The position numbers and the translations under genes are program-made. From Nostoc sp. FACHB-280 (GTDB taxonomy: Bacteria > Cyanobacteriota > Cyanobacteriia > Cyanobacteriales > Nostocaceae), in contig NZ_JACJSD010000006.1 in the NCBI RefSeq assembly GCF_014697615.1, forward strand, positions 62,001-126,000: a DNA stretch of 64,000 bases. Reading direction: 5' to 3'. Below, one piece after another: positions 18,043 through 26,021 of the stretch (position 1 is its first letter; every line of letters begins with the position of its first letter). The notes beneath the pieces were generated by a model, which saw only the letters and a list, made by a program, of their open reading frames with translations, did not search any database and was not told the DNA's origin.

Positions 18043-18645
18043 ATGGTAATTATTCGAGAAGCTCTCAGAGCAATGCGTATGACGCTGATATTATGGTTGC
18101 TAACAGCATTAATTTATCCTTTAGCAATCTTAATTATCGGTCAAGGTTTATTTCCGTTTCAAGCTAATGGCAGCGTCGTGTTAAATATAGATGATAAGCC
18201 CATTGGTTCAACTTTAATTGGTCAGATATTTACAGACGATCGCTATTTTCAAGGTCGTCCCAGCGCCGTCAGATATAGTCAAGGTAGAAAGGCAAAACCA
18301 AACGGTATATCTGGTGGTAGTAATCTGGCTCCTAGTAACCCAGAGTTACTCAACCGTGTAACTGAACAAGCTACTCAATATCAAGAACAAAGTATTCAAC
18401 CAAGTGAAGATTTAATTTATACCTCTGGTTCAGGTATAGATCCACATATTTCCCTCAAAGCTGCTAGAGAACAACTACCAAGGGTAGCTAATGCTCGTGG
18501 TATCAAAGAAGATGACATCATACCCTTACTCAATAAGTTTACTGATGGCAGATTTTTATGGATTTTCGGTGAACCAGGAGTTAATATTCTCCGCTTGAAT
18601 TATGCACTTGATTTGCAAGATATTAATCGGAAGTTAAATCAATGA
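18043..18645 (+). CDS. kdpC: Potassium-transporting ATPase subunit KdpC
   Basis: A 200-residue KdpC, the single-pass membrane subunit that stabilises the KdpA-KdpB complex and raises nucleotide affinity. One membrane helix lies at ~15-37 (LILWLLTALIYPLAILIIGQ). The extracytoplasmic domain has family motifs GSTLIGQIFTDDRYFQGRPSA, GGSNLAPSNPELL, and SGSGIDPHISLKAAREQLPRVA. The N-terminal MVIIREALRAMRMT is normal for the group. It starts 30 bases after kdpG and is clearly cotranscribed with it. kdpD does not follow directly: an insertion of about 1.1 kb separates the two. Confidence 0.96.
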   Translation: MVIIREALRAMRMTLILWLLTALIYPLAILIIGQGLFPFQANGSVVLNIDDKPIGSTLIGQIFTDDRYFQGRPSAVRYSQGRKAKPNGISGGSNLAPSNPELLNRVTEQATQYQEQSIQPSEDLIYTSGSGIDPHISLKAAREQLPRVANARGIKEDDIIPLLNKFTDGRFLWIFGEPGVNILRLNYALDLQDINRKLNQ

Positions 18646-18687
18646 AAAATTGTACTTCTTTACAAAAGGCTTGAGCAGAGCGATCGC

Positions 18688-18837
18688 CTACAATACACTC
18701 AGGTAAGTTTGCTCAGAATTCATTGGTAAAACCCGCAACTTACGATTTCTTAAGTCTGGTTCTAATCCTAAAACTTCCATAGGCGTAACACCTAAAAGAG
18801 CATAAGATACTTCTGTGAGTTCCAAACAATCAAAGTT
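18688..18837 (-). pseudogene. C-terminal remnant of a clan AA (retropepsin-like) aspartic protease
   Basis: On the minus strand an open segment of 49 codons ends at the stop 18688..18690 and reads ELTEVSYALLGVTPMEVLGL followed by EPDLRNRKLRVLPM. In small bacterial clan AA aspartic proteases the C terminus has the same LLGxTxLExLGLxxD...L.PLPM pattern. The N-terminal part with the catalytic Asp is absent: an in-frame stop and then the DUF2887 start replace it. It is therefore a truncated remnant in the kdpC-kdpD gap. The assignment rests on one short motif, so confidence is moderate. Confidence 0.5.
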
Positions 18838-18839
18838 TC

Positions 18840-19694
18840 ATGCGTCGAGATTCGATATTTTACAAATTATTTCAGCAATCCCCGACTTTGATATTTGAAT
18901 TATTAACAAATCCTCCCACAAATGCAGAAGCTTATCGATTTGACTCCGTAGCTGTCAAAGAACCAACATTTGAAATCGATGGAGTATTTTTACCACCAGA
19001 AAATACCAGTCCGGGTGCTGTATATTTCTGTGAGGTTCAGTTTCAGAAGGATGAAAGGCTTTATGAAAGGGTATTTGCAGAATCATCGTTATATTTCTAC
19101 CGCAATCGTGATAGATTTAATGACTGGCAAGCAGTGATAATTTACCCATCTCGCAGTATTGAACAAAACGATATTTATCCCCATCGAAATCAACTCAATG
19201 GCGATCAAGTACATCGAATTTATCTAGATGAATTGGGAGATATTCGTTCTTTACCTGTTTGGGTGGCTTTGATGGTATTAACTAATTTAGATGATGAACT
19301 TGCACCTACTGAGGCTAGATATTTACTTGAGCGTTCCTCTGTGGAACAGTCGGAAACTGCAAGTCGCGCCATAATTGAGTTGGTCATCACAATCCTGGTA
19401 TACAAGTTTGAACAGTTAAGCCGAACAGAGGTAGAGCAAATGTTAGGAATAACGCTTCAGGAAACGAGAGTTTACCGAGAAATTAAGGAAGAGGGACGAG
19501 AAGAAGGCAGAATTGAGGGAGAGCGTTCACTTATTCTCCGGCTACTACAAAAACGGGTGGGAGAATTACCTCCAGATGTGTGTGAATCTATTACAACTCT
19601 GTGTTTAGAAGAATTAGAAAATCTGGGCGAAGCGTTGCTTGATTTTACTAGTTTGGCTGATTTGCAAGTTTGGTTAGAAACAGTTCAAAATTAG
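18840..19694 (+). CDS. DUF2887 / Rpn-family putative PD-(D/E)XK nuclease
   Basis: A 284-residue protein of the cyanobacterial DUF2887 group, related to the Rpn/PD-(D/E)XK transposase-nuclease families. The start MRRDSIFYKLFQQSPTLIFE is the family signature. The putative active site is Asp in FEIDGVFLPP plus the EVQF motif (GAVYFCEVQFQKDERLYER). A YxxYRNRD segment follows, and the C-terminal half is helical with a charged REEGRIEGERSLILRLLQKR stretch. Rpn proteins promote recombination; this group is uncharacterised. It interrupts the kdp operon between kdpC and kdpD, beside a protease remnant, and its 3' end lies only 50 bases from the kdpD start, suggesting a later insertion. Confidence 0.82.
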   Translation: MRRDSIFYKLFQQSPTLIFELLTNPPTNAEAYRFDSVAVKEPTFEIDGVFLPPENTSPGAVYFCEVQFQKDERLYERVFAESSLYFYRNRDRFNDWQAVIIYPSRSIEQNDIYPHRNQLNGDQVHRIYLDELGDIRSLPVWVALMVLTNLDDELAPTEARYLLERSSVEQSETASRAIIELVITILVYKFEQLSRTEVEQMLGITLQETRVYREIKEEGREEGRIEGERSLILRLLQKRVGELPPDVCESITTLCLEELENLGEALLDFTSLADLQVWLETVQN

Positions 19695-19744
19695 GATGGG
19701 CGTTTGCTGTAACAATGGCGATCGCATCTTCACATAGCATTCTT

Positions 19745-20905
19745 ATGTTAGACCAAACTAATTCAGGTGTAGCTATCAATTCTTCTTACCCAGCGCGTCG
19801 AGGTAAACATAAAATCTTTATTGGGATGGCTCCCGGCGTGGGTAAAACCTATCGAATGTTAGAGGAAGGAAATGCACTCAAACAAGAAGGAATTGATGTA
19901 GTTATTGGACTGTTAGAAACCCACGGACGCAAAGAAACAGCAGAAAAAGCCGCAGGATTAGAAATTATTCCGCGTCAGCAAATAGCTAGAGGTGGGTTGA
20001 CGCTGACGGAAATGGATACCGAGGCGATTTTACAAAGGTGTTTAGGAACTAGCTCTTATGCGTCTAAATCCCAATTGGTTTTAGTTGATGAACTGGCTCA
20101 TACCAATGTTCCTGGTTCCTCACGGGAAAAACGCTACCAAGATGTTGAAGTGATTTTAGCTGCGGGTATTGATGTTTACTCTACGATGAATGTGCAGCAT
20201 TTAGAAAGTCTCAATGATTTGGTAGCAAGAATTACGGGGGTGGTGGTACGAGAACGAGTTCCAGATAGAATTTTAGAAGCAGCAGACGAGGTGGTGGTAG
20301 TAGATGTTACACCAGAAACTCTGCAAGAGCGATTATTGGAAGGGAAAATTTACGAGCAGTCAAAAATCCAACAATCTTTAGATAACTTTTTTCAACGCCG
20401 GAATTTAATTGCTTTACGAGAATTGGCTTTGCGAGAGGTAGCCGACAACATCGAAGAAGATGCGATCGCCTCTACTCCTAATGGACAATTTTGCAACATC
20501 CATGAAAGAGTTTTAGTCTGTGTATCTACTTACCCAAATTCATTACAATTATTGCGCCGTGGTGCGAGACTGGCTAATTATATGAATGCACCACTGTATG
20601 TTGTGTTTGTTGCTGATCCTGAGCGTTTTTTAAATAAGGAAGAAAGTTTACACATTCATAACTGTGAAAAGTTGTGTCAGGAGTTTACAGGGACTTTTCT
20701 TCGCGTCACCAATGGTAACATTGCTCAAGCGATCGCTGAAGTTGCGGAGAAATACCGCATTACCCAAATTGTCATCGGAGAAAGTCAGCGATCGCGCTGG
20801 CAAATTCTGTTTAAGGGTTCATTAACTCAAAAATTAGTTCGCTTATTGAAAAATATTGATATTCATATTATTGCTAGTGATAAACAATCTGCGGTTAAAA
20901 GTTAA
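19745..20905 (+). CDS. kdpD: Truncated KdpD: N-terminal sensor and UspA-like domains only
   Basis: A 386-residue protein equal to the cytoplasmic N-terminal half of KdpD. The KdpD domain has Walker A GMAPGVGKT (Lys34) and Walker B-like LVLVDELAHTN, then STMNVQHLESLND. A universal-stress-like domain follows (~250-375, ending ITQIVIGESQRSRWQ). The four-helix membrane domain, GAF and histidine kinase parts of E. coli KdpD are missing; the gene ends cleanly. Short KdpD of this kind is known from Anabaena. kdpE is not nearby. The ATG at 19745 puts Walker A at the usual position; a TTG at 19670 and an ATG at 19715 overlap or crowd the DUF2887 gene and are less likely. Confidence 0.9.
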   Translation: MLDQTNSGVAINSSYPARRGKHKIFIGMAPGVGKTYRMLEEGNALKQEGIDVVIGLLETHGRKETAEKAAGLEIIPRQQIARGGLTLTEMDTEAILQRCLGTSSYASKSQLVLVDELAHTNVPGSSREKRYQDVEVILAAGIDVYSTMNVQHLESLNDLVARITGVVVRERVPDRILEAADEVVVVDVTPETLQERLLEGKIYEQSKIQQSLDNFFQRRNLIALRELALREVADNIEEDAIASTPNGQFCNIHERVLVCVSTYPNSLQLLRRGARLANYMNAPLYVVFVADPERFLNKEESLHIHNCEKLCQEFTGTFLRVTNGNIAQAIAEVAEKYRITQIVIGESQRSRWQILFKGSLTQKLVRLLKNIDIHIIASDKQSAVKS

Positions 20906-21003
20906 ATATATTCCCAACTGATTGATCTGTTTGGGCATTTTAGATGCACTGATAATTTATAAATGCTATATTTTAATGCGTCTGATTAATTCCTAATTGT
21001 ATT

Positions 21004-21945
21004 ATGAAAGTTAATAATATTAGCATCAAAAATATCAAAATACAACAAAATTATATTCTACAAAATATTTTTAATTTAGCATCTCAGCCTGATTCCCATA
21101 CAAATAAAATCCAAGAATTAACCCAAACTCTCAATCAAACAGTCTCCACAATTGAAAATATCTGCTCTACTCAACAAATCACTCCCGCAAACCTCACTAA
21201 TTCATCTCGCAAAATCTATTCTTGGTTTAAGTTTCTTTCTGATGAACAAAACCTACAGCTTCACTTTAATAGTACTTATCGTGTACGACAAATAATTGCA
21301 CAAATCCTCTCTACAGAACAACAAAGTGCTGTTGAAGTTATGGTCGAATTTACTAATTTAGCGGGATTATATCAAGGTAAAAGGTCTAGTAAATTTGTTT
21401 CGCTCAAAATTAACGAAGGTTTTATTAATGCTGAGGAAGACGTTTTACAAGCATTAGTGAAATGCACTCTCTTTGGTAAAAATCCAGAAAGTACTCGATT
21501 AATTAGAGGGTTTGCGAGTTCTGAAGAATATATTGCTGTTCTCTTAGAGTTAGATTTAATTGCAGAGGTAATTGCCGAAAATCCTCAAGGTAATTTTTAT
21601 AATTTGCATGAATTGTTTGATCAGCTTAATTTTGAATACTTTGCAGCGAATCTTGTTAAACCCAGGCTTGTATGGAGCCAAATCAAAACCTATCGTAAGT
21701 TTGGGCATTACGAGCCAGCTAGAGATAGGGTAGTGATTAGCACAACTCTGGATAATGCTTATATCCCTAAGTTTGTGCCTGAGTTTGTTTTATACCACGA
21801 ATTACTGCATAAATACCACGGCACAAAGTGGGTAAATGGTAAACGAATGGTTCACACCAACCAATTTCGCTCTGATGAACGGAAGTTTAAGTTTTACACA
21901 GAAGCAGATGAATGGTTAAAAAAGTTAACATTCCATCAAAGTTGA
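21004..21945 (+). CDS. SprT-like putative zinc metalloprotease
   Basis: A 313-residue soluble protein whose C-terminal ~110 residues resemble the SprT/WSS1-like zincin fold: LHELFDQLNFEYFAANLVKP, RLVWSQIKTYRKFGHYEP, DRVVISTTLDN, and the zinc motif HELLHKYH at 265-272, with a later His in RMVHTNQFRSDE. The N-terminal ~190 residues are helical and unlike anything I recognise. SprT-type proteins include DNA-protein crosslink proteases, but this one lacks the usual C-terminal zinc ribbon. The ATG at 21004 is weakly supported. It lies about 100 bases after kdpD and could be transcribed with it. Confidence 0.7.
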   Translation: MKVNNISIKNIKIQQNYILQNIFNLASQPDSHTNKIQELTQTLNQTVSTIENICSTQQITPANLTNSSRKIYSWFKFLSDEQNLQLHFNSTYRVRQIIAQILSTEQQSAVEVMVEFTNLAGLYQGKRSSKFVSLKINEGFINAEEDVLQALVKCTLFGKNPESTRLIRGFASSEEYIAVLLELDLIAEVIAENPQGNFYNLHELFDQLNFEYFAANLVKPRLVWSQIKTYRKFGHYEPARDRVVISTTLDNAYIPKFVPEFVLYHELLHKYHGTKWVNGKRMVHTNQFRSDERKFKFYTEADEWLKKLTFHQS

Positions 21946-22095
21946 GAAAAACCTTACCCAATCAAGATTTCACACTTTGACTCCAACTTTAAGTATGTTT
22001 GGGGTTTTTTATTGAGATTTTAGTAGTACAATTGTTCTAGTGATAGACCTCTGAGCGATACTTTGCCGACTCGAAGTTTAAACGATATCAATACT

Positions 22096-22758
22096 ATGAT
22101 GACACCATTACAGGGTATAGTTGCAGGCCAAACCCAATCGAAGTTTGAGCAATATCATGAACATCAAGCTAATCGCCCAAAGAGCTTTAAGCGCGAACAT
22201 ATTGCTTTTCAACGGCTAACTGATGTCACTCAGGTAATTTTGCATCATGCTTTTTGGTTGGCGGAACAAAAGAAACAGCTTTCTTTACGAGATTATAAAC
22301 AGCTACTTTTAGAACATGGTTGGCAAGGTGAAGAAAAGCGATATCTGAAAATAGCAGCAGCGTTTGCGAAGTTTTCGCCGCAAGATGTCGCGCAAGTTGA
22401 GCCGAGAACTATTTATCAATTGGCAGAAAACAGCAAAAAATACGAGCAAGTTATCAATCGGCTACTAGATTTAAGCATTATTAATCAAGAAAGTGTGCGT
22501 TCTTTAATTAAAAAGCAGCGTCCAGCCAAAATTGCTGAGTATAAAAATGAAAAACCTAGTATTTGGCGACGGACAAAAAACGGTGGGAGATACTGCCAAA
22601 TTCCGCCAATTCATGAACCGTCAGAACAAACTGGGATGACTTTGCAAAGAATGATGGATGAAGAAGGATTGAGCGCACAACATATTGTGGCAGAAGCGAT
22701 CGCACTCCGACAAGCATATAAACAAGGACAATTAGTCCACACTGCCAATCAAGTTTAA
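22096..22758 (+). CDS. Hypothetical helical protein
   Basis: A 220-residue, charged, mainly helical protein without recognised family. Residues ~25-110 (FQRLTDVTQVILHHAFWLAE, LSLRDYKQLLLEHGWQGEEK, RYLKIAAAFAKFSPQDVAQV) recall helical segments of plasmid- and phage-borne DUF3102-like proteins, but the match is not convincing. A basic stretch RRTKNGGRYCQIPPIHEP lies near 165. The codon frame extends upstream to a TTG at 22063; the ATG at 22096 is preferred. A strong hairpin terminator follows at 22769. It is separated from the SprT-like gene by about 150 bases on the same strand. Confidence 0.55.
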   Translation: MMTPLQGIVAGQTQSKFEQYHEHQANRPKSFKREHIAFQRLTDVTQVILHHAFWLAEQKKQLSLRDYKQLLLEHGWQGEEKRYLKIAAAFAKFSPQDVAQVEPRTIYQLAENSKKYEQVINRLLDLSIINQESVRSLIKKQRPAKIAEYKNEKPSIWRRTKNGGRYCQIPPIHEPSEQTGMTLQRMMDEEGLSAQHIVAEAIALRQAYKQGQLVHTANQV

Positions 22759-22768
22759 TTTTTTCACA

Positions 22769-22807
22769 AAAAAGCACTTAAGGATTTTGCTCACCTCAGT
22801 GCTTTTT
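22769..22807 (+). terminator. Rho-independent terminator
   Basis: AAAAAGCACT (22769..22778) pairs with AGTGCTTTTT (22798..22807) around a 19-base loop, giving a stem followed by a T run. It lies 10 bases after the stop of the hypothetical gene at 22096..22758. Confidence 0.8.
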
Positions 22808-22975
22808 AGTGTAACTCTACACCAGTTCACTTGATGGCTACAATATTTATTAAATACAACACATCTATCTAAAGAGGTATTGTACAAACTAATTGTAACT
22901 AATGTTTCGTGAAGTGGTATCACTCCTTGCAAAAAGTAAGATTACATCTGATGTGGCAAAATTGAATATGCTACA

Positions 22976-22999
22976 AGTGACAGTTGTACAACTGTCACT
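22976..22999. promoter_or_regulatory. 24-bp perfect palindrome downstream of aldehyde dehydrogenase gene
   Basis: AGTGACAGTTGT is followed directly by its exact reverse complement, with no spacer. A gapless palindrome of this length is more like a protein-binding site or recombination site than a terminator hairpin. It lies 25 bases beyond the 3' end of the ALDH gene, and no gene starts beside it. Confidence 0.5.
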
Positions 23000-23024
23000 A
23001 TGACAAAGCATCGTATTAATCAGG

Positions 23025-24443
23025 CTACTTGTTATCAAACCACCAAGGGTCTTGATTAGAATTAGTTTTAATCAAAAAGGCTTTTTTCCGCAAAAACCGT
23101 TTGAGGGCGGCTGCACCCATACGTGAACCTCCTAAGCCGGAGAATTTAAAGGCGTTTTTCTCACCTTCGTGCATGATGGAGGTGAGGCCAGCATCATTAA
23201 TACTGATAGCACCTGCATCTATTTGTTGAGCAACGGCTAAAGCCTCAGTTTCGGTTTCTGCAAACACCGCCGCACTTAGTCCATAAATTGAATCATTCGC
23301 TAAATTAACTGCTTCTTCTACTGTGGCAAAAGCCATGACGGGCATGATAGGGCCAAAAGTCTCTTCCGTCATGACTTTCATTGTATGGTTAACTTGAGTT
23401 AACACCGTGGGACGACACCACCAACCGCCGCCTAACTCCTCAACTTTGCCGCCGCAATGAATGACTGCACCTTTTTCCACGGCATCAGAGATATGTTCGT
23501 TAATTATGCCAGCTTGTCTTTCGGCAATAATCGGGCCAAGTTCGCCACTTTCAATGGTGGGATAAGCTAATTGTAGGCGATGGGCTTTAGCTACTAGCTG
23601 ATGATAAAACTTATCAAAGATAGATTCAGCAACGTAAATTCGCTCAATTGATAAACATGACTGTCCGGTGTTGACGACGGAACCCCATAAAATCGCTGAT
23701 GTGGCTAATTCTAAATTGGCAGATTCTAAAACGATCGCCGGATCTTTCCCACCCAATTCTAAAAAAGCGGGGATAAATTTTTCAGCTGCGGCGACTGCAA
23801 CTTTGCGTCCAGTGGTGTCACTACCTGTAAAGCAGATTAAATCTACATTCTCAATTAAAGCCGCCGCAGTTTCTCCAGATCCTTCCACAAAACTTAAAAC
23901 ATCACGTAATGCGGGAACTTCGTTAATTGCAGCTGTGAGTGGAGCGATGAAACGCGGAGCAATTTTACTAGGTTTCACAACTACCGCACAACCCGCCAGC
24001 AGCGCCGGAATAGTATCGATTGTAGAGAGTAAAAGCGGGAAATTCCAGGGACTAATCACCCCAACTACAGGGTAAGGGGTTGATGTTTGTTGTAGGGCGA
24101 TAAAGGGGATAGATGTATTTTTGGCTGAATCTTGTAATAAGTCTGGCGCTAACCCACACCAGCGATCAATGCTAGATAGAAACGAGTCAATTTCCAGCAC
24201 TGAGATAGATAATCTACCTGTATCATTGACCAAAGCATCTGTGAGTTTTTCACGTCTAGCTAATATTGCTTGCTTCCATTCTTGTAAAACTGCAACTCTT
24301 CCTTCTACACCCAGTTTTTGCCAACGCACTTGCGCCCTTCGCGCCCGGTTGCATTGCTGTGCCAGCAGTTTTGGCGGCGGTGGGATAATTACATAATCAT
24401 ATTTGCCGGTGCGCGGGTTACGGACTTCGATTGGTTTTTTCAT
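23025..24443 (-). CDS. Aldehyde dehydrogenase, NAD(P)-dependent
   Basis: A 472-residue ALDH-superfamily enzyme oxidising an aldehyde to the carboxylate. The active site is complete: Asn134 in SPWNFP, Glu229 in FLELGGKDP, and the nucleophile Cys263 in NTGQSCLSIERIYV. The coenzyme-binding CFTGSDTTGRKV and the EETFGPIMPV motif are also present. The C-terminal ~30 residues are basic (KRFLRKKAFLIKT). The substrate is not defined; cyanobacterial relatives include fatty aldehyde dehydrogenases that act after alkane or lipid turnover. The ATG at 24443 is the natural start. Transcribed alone; flanked by repeats upstream and a palindrome downstream. Confidence 0.93.
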   Translation of the reverse strand: MKKPIEVRNPRTGKYDYVIIPPPPKLLAQQCNRARRAQVRWQKLGVEGRVAVLQEWKQAILARREKLTDALVNDTGRLSISVLEIDSFLSSIDRWCGLAPDLLQDSAKNTSIPFIALQQTSTPYPVVGVISPWNFPLLLSTIDTIPALLAGCAVVVKPSKIAPRFIAPLTAAINEVPALRDVLSFVEGSGETAAALIENVDLICFTGSDTTGRKVAVAAAEKFIPAFLELGGKDPAIVLESANLELATSAILWGSVVNTGQSCLSIERIYVAESIFDKFYHQLVAKAHRLQLAYPTIESGELGPIIAERQAGIINEHISDAVEKGAVIHCGGKVEELGGGWWCRPTVLTQVNHTMKVMTEETFGPIMPVMAFATVEEAVNLANDSIYGLSAAVFAETETEALAVAQQIDAGAISINDAGLTSIMHEGEKNAFKFSGLGGSRMGAAALKRFLRKKAFLIKTNSNQDPWWFDNK

Positions 24444-24743
24444 TGGTCATTGGTCATTTTTCAAATTTCACATTTATAACTGTCCTTCGGGTGAGGCAGG
24501 AGGCAGGAGGCAGGAGGCAGAAGGCAGGAGGGAAGATTTTTAATTTAAAATCTGGGTTCTGTTCAATGTTAATCCTGAGCGTAGCCGAAGGATTCATCAA
24601 AGGTAAAGCTTTTTTCTCTCACATTTGGGTTTAAGTCCCCCAGCCACAATCTGAAATTTGGCAGTTTTCGATTAAAGGCGGGTTTGAATCCCCCTCTAAT
24701 CAGCTTCGGTCTCCTGCCTCCTGCCTTTAAACTCCTGCCTTCT
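24444..24743. repeat. Repeat-filled intergenic region
   Basis: This 300-base gap between two minus-strand genes contains GGCAGGA heptamers at 24494..24531, a CCTGAGCGTAGCCGAAGGATTC unit, and an opposing CTCCTGC array at 24711..24741. The two arrays are complementary and could pair. No gene or RNA was recognised. Confidence 0.6.
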
Positions 24744-25787
24744 TCAAATCACTCCTAGCTGAGATAGCCGTTCTATTGTTTGTTGCTGTGTTTGGATGAA
24801 GTGTTTGCGGTCTACTTGTTGATTTAGCATAGTGTTTGCTGGGTAAAATTGTGCCTCGCTATAGCTTTGGGCATAGATTTCAAATCGCTGACGGGAAAGT
24901 AAATTATTTAACCCTGGACGATGGCGATCGCGTCTTAAAGCGGCTAAATCTATCTCGGCAAAGGCAGCCATGCTTTCCCCTGTACCTGTCTCTGCCAATA
25001 CAATCCCGCGATGATCTACTATTTTTGAGCCGCCATCAACGGAAGAAATAGGAATAGTACTATTAGCTAGACCTGCGGTATTGCTAGAAACAACGTAAGC
25101 CATATTTTCCACAGCACGAGAAATTTTTGCTGCATCTTTGGGTGTGAGGTTTTTGTTATAGACTTCTGAGGTAGAGTGCAGAAAAATCTCGGCACCACGC
25201 ATTGCTAAACACCGTGCCACTTCTGGATACAAAATTTCTTCGGAAGCTAAAGCGGCTAAATTACCAATTGCAGTTTTCGCTACAGGAAAAACCCCTTCTA
25301 AACCATAGCAATCAAGATATTGATCCCAAACATCATGGGGGGTTGGTGCGAACAAAGAATTTAGCCGCCGATACCGCAAAACAATCGTGCCAGAAGGGTC
25401 AATGACAAAGCAAGTTTGAAAGTATAAATGGGGAAAGTTGGGGTCGAGTTCGTAGGCGTTTCCAGCTAAAAATATCTGATGTTTTTGAGCAATTTTACTG
25501 AGGGCTTCATACTCTGCGCCCTGCATTTCTATACAAGCTTTTTCTCCCCACACAGCCAGAGATTCCCCCATCGGGAAACCTGTGAGGAAATATTCTGGGA
25601 GGACAATTAAACGACAGTCAAACCCAATAAAAGCAATGCTGGCGGCGATTTGTTGTGCCAAGCGGTTGATAGTATTATGAATGATTTCTTGGGCTGCGTG
25701 GCGATCGCTTGCTTGATTGACAGCATGACAAGTAACTTGCAATGCTAAGGCTCGGTACGATGCGATGGAATTGGGAATATCTGCCAT
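24744..25787 (-). CDS. Nitrilase/carbon-nitrogen hydrolase homologue lacking the catalytic Cys
   Basis: A 347-residue member of the nitrilase superfamily, whose enzymes use a Glu-Lys-Cys triad on amides or nitriles. Glu65 is present (VLPEYFLTG). The position expected for Lys is Arg (LRYRRLN, 139-142), and the usual Cys before the xxxxxPE motif is Ser182 (ASEEILYPE). The overall fold is intact (RGAEIFLHSTSE, MAYVVSSNTAG). I believe this ASEEILYPE form recurs in a distinct branch, so it may have a different chemistry or a binding role rather than being a decayed gene. The ATG at 25787 is clear. It is in line with the ALDH gene, 300 bases upstream. Confidence 0.8.
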   Translation of the reverse strand: MADIPNSIASYRALALQVTCHAVNQASDRHAAQEIIHNTINRLAQQIAASIAFIGFDCRLIVLPEYFLTGFPMGESLAVWGEKACIEMQGAEYEALSKIAQKHQIFLAGNAYELDPNFPHLYFQTCFVIDPSGTIVLRYRRLNSLFAPTPHDVWDQYLDCYGLEGVFPVAKTAIGNLAALASEEILYPEVARCLAMRGAEIFLHSTSEVYNKNLTPKDAAKISRAVENMAYVVSSNTAGLANSTIPISSVDGGSKIVDHRGIVLAETGTGESMAAFAEIDLAALRRDRHRPGLNNLLSRQRFEIYAQSYSEAQFYPANTMLNQQVDRKHFIQTQQQTIERLSQLGVI

Positions 25788-26021
25788 GCTGTTTGCTGTT
25801 TAGAAACGCCTCACTATCAATTTACAAGGATATGCTAACTATGCCTAGCGATCGCGCCATCAAGCATAATTTAATATGACAGCAACATACACCCTTTCAC
25901 TCCCACAATCTTTATGTGTAAGTCCTGACCTTGTTTGAGAGCAAGGTATGAGAAAATACAAGATTGGCCAAGTGGTCAATTATGTACTTTCTCTACTTAA
26001 CCCATCTCAGAACAAGGAATA

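Noticed and set aside
19670-19744. TTG start of kdpD inside the DUF2887 gene
   Set aside because: It overlaps the DUF2887 stop and would add residues absent from KdpD; the ATG at 19745 gives the normal Walker A position.
24494-24741. CRISPR-like array in repeats
   Set aside because: Units are 7 bases and contiguous, with no unique spacers; it is a short tandem repeat.
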